Origin: Rhabditophanes sp. KR3021
Taxonomy: Eukaryota; Nematoda; Chromadorea; Rhabditida; Alloionematidae
NCBI GenBank assembly: GCA_963281155.1
Contig: CAUJLY010000002.1
Location: 4,402,001 to 4,466,000 of the forward strand
Direction: 5' to 3'
DNA: 64,000 nt
Positions 1 to 11,900 of this stretch are shown here, in pieces; the stretch's first letter is position 1, and the number at the start of each line of letters is the position of its first letter. The notes under the pieces are model-generated. The model saw only the letters and a list, made by a program, of their open reading frames with translations. It was not told the origin of the DNA and did not search any database. Made by a program: the position numbers and the translations under genes.

Positions 1-3000
1 TTTAAGTATTAAGATTTGTAAAGATTTAGTATGATTGGATGATAAATAATTGATACAATTTGTGTACATGAAGGTCTAAACATAATTACTTAAGTATATT
101 TATGTGATATCATTTTTTAAAATAAACGACTTAAACTAATTACTTCCTTATAACTCAAAAACAAAGAATCTAATTATGAGTATTATACTAAGGCATCCAA
201 TATTTTTACACATTTAAATATAACTTATTTGCTAATGCCATAAACTAAAAATCGACTATGAATAGAGGCAAACGTTAAAGATTATTGAAATCTACATGGT
301 ATTTTTGCAAATATGGCAAAATTTGATGATGCAATAAGTAGTGAGTGTCAAGATTTCAATAATTTATTTATAATTTTAAAGTGTGATAAAACATGTTTTT
401 TATGGAATCAAGTTAAGCATGGAAACGTACCAATATCTTAAGTTTGGCGAGTAACAACAAACCGAACACCGCGTAAACTTTAATAAGGCACATGGGCTTA
501 TTCAAATTGCCATTATAATATCCTCTACATTCTTCTTATCTTCTACAATTCCTTTTTAGGCCCATTACCAAACAACCATCCAAAACAAAAGTTTGGCCCG
601 ATTGGATATATAAATATGTTTGGGTAGGAAAAATATAAAGATTTCAAAAAATACTTAAAAGTTGCTGCTTATCACACAAATATATATACAAATGCTTTTA
701 TTTTGATAACAACTTTAAAAAATTTAATGGATTTGTTTGGTAAAACCTTTGTTTTCAAGTTAGAAAGAAGATTTGAGTGTAAAGGATACTACTATGAATA
801 ACTGAATGGGCATAAACATTAATAAAATATTGAGGAATATTAATAAACTATTCGTATGCATATTATTGTACAAACACTTTTGACAGGTGTAATCTACCTA
901 ATTAATCATTTATTCAGTTAATTTGCAAAGATTGCTAAGTCACTCATTCAATTAGCACACAAATTATGCTATCATAATTAATTAAAAGAAACTAAGAGTC
1001 AAAACTTATTATTACTCGGAACGTTTTCACATTCCAATAGCTTTTATTTTTATCTTTCATTCTCCCATTTAAGGAAATGATACATAATGGTATCTATGAA
1101 TTGCCTAAAAATACATATTTATATATCATCGCTTGCCATTCAAAAGTACCCCAAAAGTAATAGTATTAGTATTTGTATTACTTTTTGTCAAGTCGCGACA
1201 CAAGAAGTCAAGGGCTAGCGTATTCAATATATATTTAAGCTTTTTTAACATTTTTATAATAATATATGTATCTTAAAAGTGATATATTAAGGGAAAGAAG
1301 GTTGTTCACATTGAAATTGGTAGTATTAAGAGTCATTTCTAAAAAATAGGAATATAAAATTTAGCAGTTAAATAGTATGCTTTGGTAGTGAATACTTTTT
1401 AACTGTTAATTTTATCATTATTAGTTTGAAGAATTAGGGTAAGCGTAATTTAGTCTTCTGGCATATAATAACTTTGAAACGTATAACAAATGATGCGCCA
1501 TCAAAAGCTCCTGCTACAAAGTTCCTCCAGAGTCGAGCAGTTTATTGTGTAGCTTTAAGTCCTCTTTAAGAAGCAAAGTAACACTCGGCAACTACTTTTA
1601 ATTTGGTTTTTAAATCGAAATGAGTAGATATGTAGTTGGAATAGTATATTTTATATTGTATATTTATAAATAAATTTACACACCAAACCAAATATAAGAG
1701 ATGTGCCATTGTAATTTTGGTAGAGGCCACGAAAACGGTTGGCGTACTTTAGTGATAAGAAATATATGTCTATTATCACTAAATTTGCTTCTCAAAAAGT
1801 AAAAAAGGAATATTTAATAAAGTTATGTATGAAGGTTGATAAATGAAAATAATATAAAAATTAAATGACCAACAATTCATCAGAATACATAACGCCAAAT
1901 CAAAATGCAAATCTTTCAATGGAAGAATGATATCGAATTTAATAGAAGGATCTCCCAAGAATATTCTGCAATTGTGATTGATATATTCATAATTTCAGTG
2001 AAGATATTGTTAAATAGTATTAAATGATTCACATCACTAAGTATAATTTATCACAACATTTTTAAACTGGAATCATATATTATTGGAACATATTTGTGAT
2101 TCGGAACTCTAATTTTCTCATAAAATCGGTAAATTTAAATGACGTAGGTAATTTTTGAAGGTCAACAAATCATTGATTCGAACGAACTTAAAATTGATCT
2201 ACCTGAATAATGCCTCTAAACACATAATATATTCACATAATATCCCTAAATATGAGAATCACTTAAGCAATATTATGAGTACTCAGATGTTAGATATTAA
2301 TTATATGGTATTGTTTGAATTTGTTGCAACATTTCAACACTCACTCCACGATGAATGATTAATAAGTAAAACAAAAATTCAATCATCTATCCTACATAAC
2401 CTCTTGTTTGACTCTTTTATTGTGACAAAAGACATTTACACAAAGCCATTTCAAAATTAGCTCACTTCCTCTTTCTCAAACCAGTCACCACACCAACTTT
2501 GTCAACCACAATATCTTCTATTACATAATAATCGGCTTGCTCCTATATACCATGATGATAATAAAGCTGAGGGCTACCAGATAAAGATACATTGTATGAG
2601 AGGACCGTGTATATTTAAATGTATTGTTGTAATATTACATTTTCCTTACTTGCACCCAATAAAAAGTCTTATCTTTATTGGCAAAAGATTTACATGCTAT
2701 TAACAATAACGTGTAAATATATACACGCATCACAACCATTTTTTAGCCGCCACTCTTATCAAGAGAAGCAAAAATTAAAGAAGACGAGTGTATGTATGTG
2801 TTGCCTCATTTTGGCATTACTTAGCCAGCTACAAATATACATACTTATTTATATCTATATTTGACAATATAAATTTTTATTACACATGTATGTTCACAAA
2901 TGTTATGTATATTAAATGGAAAATTACATAGATGTGTACAAATAAAGTTGGTGATGACTCTCTTTCTATTTATACATGGTAAAGGTTACTATCACTAAGT

Positions 3001-6000
3001 ACTGAATGCTAAATGTTAAATACTATATAGTTTAAAAGAATTGATGTCAGTCAATGAATAACTTCATTTTGGATGCATAACGCGCCTTCCTGTCTTAGGT
3101 TTTGTTTTTGGGCAATCTTTAATATAAACGAGTAAAAGTTTTTATGTCAAATCAAGTGAAGATCAATTAAGCATGGTAACATGTTTGCTTAATTCCCTTG
3201 AAAATTTTAATAAAAGTTACCTCACTAAAATTAACGACTTTGAATGGAAATAGTAAGCTGTAGACAGCGCATTGGCATATCAAAGCAATTAAAATTTCAT
3301 GCCAAACAAGGCAATAAATTAGGTGCACGTCAAATTTACCCAAACAGATTAATTCATAAAAGGCGAACATTCTATATTTATTGGCATTTTTTGTGTTTAC
3401 AAATCAAAGATTATATTAAAACAAATTAAAGAAAGAGATGACCTTTGTATGAAGCATGATATTATTGTTTATCAAAAGGTTACTAGTCAACAAGATAAAT
3501 CCCAAAATTTCGAAACAAACACATCCAATTTTGAATTTAACCACATCCAATTTAGAAAAAGTTAGGGATAAATAGTCTTTTGGTTGGTGAATTCTAAATT
3601 AATTTAAAAAATAATTAATCACCTCATTTAAAATAAAAACTAAATGTAAAAGCTGATGAATTATAAGGTATCTATTAAAATATTTATAAATATCCAAGAA
3701 AGTCTTTTTAGTGTAAAGTTTATAATTCAAATATTATGAATAATATGAATGTTATTGTTAAGCAATCACAAGTCGGCAAAAAATCCAACAAAATAGACAC
3801 ATGTTAAGGAGGCAATGTCGTTATCTTGGTGTCCCAAAAAATGGCTGTTGATAATTCAAAATATTTGTCTTTTTTGAGTTAAATTAAATTTTAATAGACT
3901 AATGCTTTCGCTCAAAAATATCAAAACAAAAGAGTCCGATATATAAATATACGCATATTTAGACATATTTAAATGTATTCGAGTTTACTGAAGACAAAAG
4001 TAAGTGTGTTTTTTGGCACTATAATTAATTTACCCTTTGCGAAGTGATAAAGTGCTGAAGTGATGAAACGATGAAATGGTGCAAGGAATATAAGTTAATA
4101 GAGAGTATAACATTTACGTTTTTTATATTTTATAATATAAAATTTGCACTTAGTTGCTTACAATCATGATATGTTATGTGTTTATGTTTTGTAAAAGTCT
4201 AATTGCATGTACATAACATGATGGTTAAATAACAAAAGTTTTGGTATCAAACCTACAAATTATTTGAATACTTCAACATACCAAATACTATGTAACAACT
4301 TATATTTATTGATAAAAATGTATTAACTCCGGAAATCTTGCGACTCACCAATTCATTGAAACAAGCTAAATAAAAATGAAGAAGTTGATAGTCCTTTAAT
4401 GTGGAGAAAATTTTTGCATAACAAATAAAGATGGCATAAATAAATACAAAGTTACCAAATAACAAGGGAAGAAGTCAATGAGCCATTTAAAATATACACA
4501 TATCTTCTCAAATTAACATTCTTCGACACTTTATGAGGCTAAAAAAACAAAAGATTATTATATGAACTCGGAAAATACTTTTTGCACATCAAACAATTGT
4601 TATTCATCGAATTCAAAACAAAATTATTTTCCACATTTAAGTAGAAATTAACTAAAAATCATTTTTGCACATTAACTTTTTAAAAAAACTGTTATTAAGA
4701 TCGGATTAGCATGATTAAACAAAAATACGCTTAATCACATTTACATAATAATAATATTGCGGTAAAAGTAATTTACTTGTATTATTCTAAAACCCCGAAC
4801 AAAAAGTTACTTTCTAGTAACTTAAACAGTTATCAGCTTTATAAATATCATATGTTATACCACTTACAAACAAAATGAGAATGACAAAAAAAAGTACAAG
4901 ATAATAGGTACATTTTGGTGGAGACTAGAAACAAAACACAAAGGCCTTTTCAACTGATGGAGATAATAATAATATTTGCTTTTTTGAACATTTCAAAACA
5001 AAGAAGAATTTATATTTTTCGTTTAATAAATAGTAATAATTATTAAACGAAAAGAACCTTTTTTATTTACACATGATCGATGTCGTAGATCAAAACAGAT
5101 TTGTAAATATTTATCTATTAACTAACCTTAATGGAATATGTCCGCAGTTAGACCAATAATTTGTAAATGCTCAAACATTACCATCCTAAAAGATTCCTTT
5201 CTTGGTGGATGTTTAATTTACAATGGCGTTTTGTTTAATAATAAAATGTTACTAACTTACAAATATCCCAGTTAATTTATTTGTCTTTTATGGCATAAAT
5301 ATATATCCTTCCTTCTATCTATACTATATGTAATATTAAGTATCGTTGAAATATAAAAAATATATTTGTTCGTTCATACATTTGTTTATTTATTTTATTT
5401 AAGGATAAAGCTAAATGTTATCCACGTCAATTGGAGATAATAAATAATATACTAATGACGAATACAATAAATAAAAATATCTGAAATCTCTTCTAAACCC
5501 TTTCTATTAATCAAAATAGACGTTCAACAAATAATAATAAGATACCTTTTCTTTTAAATAAAACTCTTCTTTGGAATAAATTGAGTATTTTAGCAAGACT
5601 CATGCAAGCATATTGTATCAGTTGACAAATTGCAACGTTGAATGTATAAAGTATGTATAATTTGATTGATCAACGACAAACATTGTTGCGATGAACTTTT
5701 TTGGTAGTATTAAAGACTGTTTATAATTTGGTGTTACGCATTTGCGCAAATATCGTTATATTATGAGCCTATGTATATTCAATGTTCAATTAATTTATCC
5801 AAGCATCCACGTAACACACTTTATGCTTTCTATTCCATAAAAACAAAAGTGACGACATTCTATCCAATAGATTATTTTGGCATTTGTTGCTTTTTTATCC
5901 ATATTAATGCTGCTATCTAAATTTAACCACCACCTGCTATCATACTACAATGGATTAGTAGATGACGTAGAGCAATGAAAGCTCAATTTGATTTACTTTA

Positions 6001-6263
6001 ATGGCATTAAGTTTATTTAGCATATTGCAAGATATCTTCGCACCACCTTATTCTATTTTTATATAGTTAGTGATATAGATATTATTTTTATTTAAATATT
6101 TATTTATTCTCGACTGACCCTTCAACACACGACCGCCTTTCCATAATACAAATTTTGATGTGCGTCGTCAACTACTATCTTATACCGCCACACGTTTTGC
6201 TGCTCTATGCTCAACAACTTCCACGAGATACAAACGAACCCAATTTCTTTATACTATTTTTTA
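1..6263. other. AT-rich intergenic desert
   Basis: No convincing coding exon was found here on either strand. Open frames are at most about 80 codons, have A+T-driven composition and match no family I recognise. No tRNA or rRNA was recognised by eye. The only structured element noted is the hairpin at 5016-5053. The right edge is a TTTTTTAG splice acceptor ending at 6264, about 80 bases before the EAF start codon, so the end of the stretch probably includes the promoter or outron of that gene. Confidence 0.6.
5016..5053. repeat. Perfect 13-bp inverted repeat (hairpin)
   Basis: TTTTCGTTTAATA at 5016-5028 is the exact reverse complement of 5041-5053, separated by a 12-base loop. The arms are A+T-rich, so chance is possible. 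No flanking direct repeat that would mark a transposon was seen. Confidence 0.6.
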
Positions 6264-6343
6264 GGTGTAGCAGCTATTAATTACTTTGAGGACAAATTTT
6301 CCTCCCATAACTCAAAATCGACTATTTTCTTAAAGTAAACGTA

Positions 6344-7561
6344 ATGGCTAATAATAAACAACAAACTAATTGCGGATTACCGATTGGAACATATGATGTT
6401 GTGTTAGGAGAATCCTTTTTGAGACCATCGATGTCCAAGTCGTTTCATTCGATTAGATGTAAGTCAAGTCATCATACAGCATAATATGGAAATAATTTAT
6501 AGTTTCTATATTTTGTTGTTTGTTTCATTCATTCAATTTATTTATTGTATTTACTTTTAGATGATTTTAAGCCAAAATCAGTCACTACATCATCAGAAAC
6601 ATATTTACAGTTGTCAGACAAGAAAGAAGGTTATGCAAATGTTGGAATCAAAAGTGCCGCAAATAATTCTTTGACCTTATATAAAGGCTCAAACAAAACA
6701 GTGACTAACAATAAAGAGTGTTTGATGGTATACAACGATTCTACAAAGACTTTTAATATTGAAGTTTTTTCATCCCATATGAATGTCAAACAAGTTAGAA
6801 ATGTCGAACCTAATGTTGAGGCATTGTTTAGGAAAAAGATTGGAATGGAAGTTATTGCTCCGGCTGCTGCACCCGTCCTTAATTCCGATCCACTAGATGA
6901 ATTCTTCGGCTCTCCAAAAACATCCACCGTTAAGGAGGCACACAAAGAAGTTCCTAAAAAAGTTACAACTAAAAATACTGGAGGCAAGAAAAAGGAAGTT
7001 GTAACAGGTAAACTAAAGGAAGTTTCCAAACCTGAACCGATGGAAGTTACTAAAAATGAAATTCCCAAAACTGAAATTACAACGGAAGCCATGTTTAGTA
7101 TAATGAATGTGGCTGGAAGTAGAAGAAATAGTGATCCATATGCGTCCAGTGACTCCGATGAAGGCCAGCCAATGACTTTTACAGCACCGAAAACCGCTCC
7201 AGAACCAATGGATGTTGTTTCTGATTCCTCCGATTCCGAATCGGACAGTGACGATGAATTGGATGAGCTGATGCAAGCAGAGTTAGAATCAATCACTCCC
7301 GTGTCTCCAAAGGTATTTGAGTTTAACGACAAAAAGAAGAAAAGTCCTTCACCAGCAATCAAGACGGATCCCACAAAATCTAAATCAATATCCACTATAG
7401 ACGAAATTTTTGAATGTTTTGAGGATAAAACAGTTGATGATCAACAATCTTCTTCGAAGAAAGTTGAAAGTAATCCTACTAATGAAGGGGGATCTTTATG
7501 GATGGGAGATCTTGATCTAAGTGAGTCTTCGGACGATGACGACGATGAAGATGAGGACTAG
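6344..7561 (+). CDS. eaf-1: ELL-associated factor (EAF) transcription elongation protein
   Basis: Two exons, 6344-6458 and 6561-7561, joined by a 102-base GT-AG intron, encode 371 residues. The splice creates the EAF signature FHSIRYDFKPKSV around residue 39, preceded by the family's G-x-Y-D-V-x-LG-x-SF motif (residues 15-24). EAF proteins bind ELL and stimulate RNA polymerase II elongation in the nucleus. The rest is low complexity: a Lys/Pro-rich middle, a Ser/Asp/Glu-rich stretch near residues 260-285 and a very acidic tail with repeated SSDDDDDED residues, as in EAF transactivation domains. A splice acceptor at 6263-6264 suggests a trans-spliced or 5'-UTR-spliced message. A poly(A) signal AATAAA lies at 7727-7732. 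Family assignment is firm; the symbol is borrowed from C. elegans. Confidence 0.88.
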
Positions 7562-8242
7562 AAGAAATCATAAGTACCAATCTGGGCTCAGTATTTATTT
7601 ATTATATGTTTCCTTAAATTATTGCGTTATTTGATTGCCAAAAACTAAGTTGTCTTTAATGATAGTGGGTCCTTAGTTATATGCCAAAATGTATTCTATT
7701 CTACTATTTATAGTATTTTTGTATAAAATAAATACTATTTTTGTAACTAATTTACTTGTATCTAACAGTAGTTAGCAACTGTTCAAATGTGCAAAAGTAC
7801 TTTTATGTCTGCCGCACATCATTACCAAAAAATAATGTACGTTTCTCTCGTTTTGTCAGGTTGATTTGAATGTTTGTTAACGGACATCCTTCCAAATTCC
7901 ATTTGACTAGAGTTATGATGTGCAGGCACATCAGTTTGGAAGAATGATACTAGCAACGAATTTTGAATCTGTAAAATTCAAAAGGAAGTTTTGATTTTTT
8001 GGTGCCACATTGTATTTAATTGGTGGTAAATTTATGTTTAATATGTATTAAAAAAGATGGTTGTTTTGATCTAGTCGGCAAATTTTACATTTTATTTTTA
8101 ATCATTCTCATTTCCATGTACCTACTTGAATTACGAATATTTTATTTAATTTTATCTATATTGTGATAATTTTATCTACATCCTTATTAATTTTATCTAT
8201 ATTGAGTTTACTCTTATTAATATTTGTTTATTTCAGGTTAAT

Positions 8243-8698
8243 ATGGTTTCTGTAAACGGAAAGGCAACCAAAATCATCAAGAAACGCGTCAAGCGCTTTA
8301 CTCGTCACGAATCTGATCGCTACAGAAGAGTCAGACCTAACTGGCGTAAACCAAAGGGTATTGACAATCGCGTCAGAAGACAATTCAAGGGAGCCCGTGA
8401 TATGCCAGGAATCGGTTTCGGATCCGACAAGAGAACCAAGTTTGTCTGCCCAAATGGACTCAAGAAAGTTGTTGTACACAATCTTGCTGTATGTTTAAAA
8501 TTAATATAATTCAACTCAATTATTTGATCAACATTTTAGGAACTCAACCTTCTCTTGACCCAAAACAAGATTTATTCTGCTGAAATCGCCAGTGGAGTTA
8601 GTGCCAAGAACCGTAAGGTTATTGTTGAAAGAGCTCAAAATCTTGCTATCACCGTCACCAACAAAAACGCCAGACTTCGCACCGAAGAAGCTGAATAA
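8243..8698 (+). CDS. rpl-32: Large-subunit ribosomal protein eL32
   Basis: Exons 8243-8488 and 8540-8698, with a 51-base intron, encode 134 residues, the usual length of eL32. Recognisable stretches are [48 protein letters not shown] and the tail [10 protein letters not shown]. The protein belongs to the cytosolic 60S subunit. Codons are more G+C-rich and more regular than in neighbouring genes, as expected for a highly expressed ribosomal protein. A TTTATTTCAG acceptor ends at 8236, only six bases before the ATG, which supports this start and points to trans-splicing or a 5'-UTR intron. AATAAA is at 8830-8835. Confidence 0.97.
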
Positions 8699-8992
8699 AT
8701 TTTTAACACTTGTTACTGTTTTTGTTTGTTATAAGCGCGATATAAAGTCATTTGTTGTGTAAATTGTATATTTTCTATTCTTAAACAAGGTTCAATTCAT
8801 CTGTATTTGTGTCGTTTTGCATGATGAGTAATAAAATATACAATGAATTAATACTTAAATGCCTAATAAGTTAAGACCTAATAAGTCAATCCTTGATAAA
8901 TAAATGACTTTCTTATGCATTTCTAATTTCAAAAGACGACAAAAAGTTTGTCTTTTTCTTCTTAAATTTATTTTACCAACTAACTTATTAAA

Positions 8993-11900
8993 ATGGCATG
9001 GATTAAAAATATGCGTAATTGGCAGAGGTTCTCTGACTCGAAAGAATATATGAAACAGGTAGTTTAATAATAAACAAACACATGTTAACATCCCCGGTAA
9101 TTACAATATATTATATTTATTAAGGTTTATGGTGATTCACAAGCACATTTGCAACAAGAAAAAGCAACAGATTTCTGCACCGAAAGAGAATTTTATGGTG
9201 ATTTTGGTTATGGCCAATGCTTCAATTCTACTTCGACGGAAACTCAGTGTGAATTAATTCATGGTCAATTCGATCCATCCACTTTGTCTTATGAAAAGAG
9301 AATGGCATGGCATCTTCGCGAATTTTGTTACAAAACGTCTGCTCATGGGATCCCAATGATTGGACAAGCTCCAAATCGATACTATAGGTCAGCGTGGATA
9401 ATATTGTTTTTAGGTTGCATGATTATGTTATATCAAAATACCCAATCTATTTACGAAAAATATAATAGAAATGAAAAAATTGTTGATATTGAGTTAAAGT
9501 TTGATACTGCTCCTTTTCCAGGTATGAAAGGGACACAAAATATAAAACAAGCATTTATAAGCAAGTATAATTAGATGATGAGGGTTGAGAAAGTTTGTGG
9601 AGAAATTTTCTTCATATTCTTTTAACCGTAGCAGAATGTTTTTATACATGACATCGTTTGACTTCCCAGTTGTAACAATATTAGTAAGGTCTTTTTGAAG
9701 ATCTATTATAATTGTATATAATACACTGCTACTAATTGTCTTTTGTGCTTCAACATATCTATAATTTTGGCTTCCTTAGTTTTTTCGGAATAAATGCCGA
9801 AAAACTGTGTTGAGAAGTCCATTGGTGTTTATCAAATCTCCTTTTGACATTGCCAGATACTGCGCAATAAAAATGGCTTCTATAAGTTTACCAGAGAACA
9901 ATATAATTTATAATCAACGTTTGCTGGAATGTCTAATAAGAGATAAGTTGATTGGTTTTCTTTGATCGATTGTTGAAAATCTGCTTTCTTGAAACTACCT
10001 CTTAGCTTTTCAATCATTGTTTTTCATTCAACTTACTGTCATCATCGAAAATTTTCTTAGTCTCAGTTCTCAACTTGGTGCATACTCTTCCTTTGCAGTG
10101 GTAGGTTTGAGTAGATATGGCATTAAAAGTAGTACTAACTCTTTTCCTGACATCGGTTTATCATTTGCTATTAAGAGAGAAGCTTCTTGACTGTGAATCT
10201 CTCTACCGGTCTTTCAACTGAGTTATCATTCACTTTTTTTCGAGGTGCAGATACACCTACATAGCCAGTTTCCTCCCCTAATCACGTTCCAGGTAAACAT
10301 AGCAATCTTAAGGAGATGTGTCCGAAGCCTAAAAGATATAAATTTAATTAAAGTGTTTAAACTAACAGCTCCAGACAAGAACTGCTCGGCAAAGTCATCA
10401 TTAAATGCCATTTCAAAGATAAACATTAATTTCAATTTACTATCAAACTCTGTATTTCTATAGGCAGCATGAGCATTCAGATTTGATTGTGAAGATTTAA
10501 AGTTCTTTAGAACATCTTTGCAGCCAAACAAAAACTTCGATGAATTTACCATTTTAGATTATTATCTTTCACTAAACTCATGTTGCCTTTCCAGTTGGCG
10601 TTAAGGATATTTTTTTTGGTGTTACTAAACTGGTCCAGTTTTATTCAAAATATCATACTTAACTGTTTTGCAGAAGTAGTCATCTTAACCAATAACTGGC
10701 ATAAAAATATCCTTGATGAACAATAAATTAGTATATTGCTTGAGTTTGTCATCAGCCAAGAATTTAAAGTTAACATCAGATTTCTACTTAAAATCATTCC
10801 CAAATGTTTGTTATGATCGTCAAAAGTATGCCTTGTATATGATCCAGACATTTTTCAGTAAAGAAGTAACAAATAGTATTATTCTTCGAGAATCTGTTGC
10901 TATACCTAATTATGCTCACACCATACAACTTAATCACAACTTAGGGTAGTTGTGGCATTCACTTGCCAAATTATCGCCATGACTTTGGTAACATCAGCTT
11001 TGTTCTCCTCCAATAATGCTTTGAATCCATCTACTAACAAAGCAAGTTTTTTATCCAAACTCATTTTTCTACATCGTTAGTTGAAACTCGTGCAAAAGAT
11101 TAGGTAACTTGTTCAACCTCTGCTAAATTAATGGACTATAATTGGTGCTTGATAATTACTTCTGCATCTACTTCTGGCTTGATTGCATCAATTTGTTGAA
11201 AGACAAACTCATGCGTGAATCACTCTTCTTTGAATCACCATTTTTCCTTGATTCTTCATAACTGTCGGCATTCTTTACTTTGTGCTTGATAACGATAAAA
11301 TTGAGTTGAGATATTTTATTGGAGAACAATATCTATCTAATATTCATAATATTAATTGCTAATAACACCAAAAACATTTCAAAAAATCGTTTTAGAGACG
11401 TTGAGACTGTCTCGGACTTCTTAGCATTAATTATTAACCACTTCTTTTCCAGCTATTACGGCAAGTTTAAGATAAATAGATACAAGTTTTAAATAAATAC
11501 ATTAATACTTACTTTTTAGATTTGCAATTTGAATCCATATAAAGCTTCTAGGGCAAAAAGCATAGATTTAGTTGCCAGAACATTGTCAGCTTTCGATGGT
11601 GCAATGAACAAAGCAGGAGATTCTCCTCCGATTAGTCGATTTAAAAGAAAAATAAACACGACTGCCGAAACTTCAATGGCCGGCAGTTTATTTGAACCTG
11701 GATTTTCTAAATGTAATTGTAATGATGCCAGTTCAGAAATTGATGAAGGCAGTCATGAATGTGAAGGTGAAAAATATAAGACTGAAGTTCCTGAAAAAGA
11801 ATCTGAGAAATGTATTTGTGCCTTTGACAGAAAAACTAATGATGCGTGGCCTTGCTATTTAGAAAACCACTGGTTAAAGGAAGAATGTGCAACGTGTGAT

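Noticed and set aside
2155..2864. Open frames of 67 and 81 codons in the left desert
   Set aside because: Composition-driven, no splice signals of coding quality, no recognisable motif.
6631..7395. 254-codon minus-strand ORF across the EAF gene
   Set aside because: Shadow of the acidic, Ser-rich EAF coding exon; no family features of its own.
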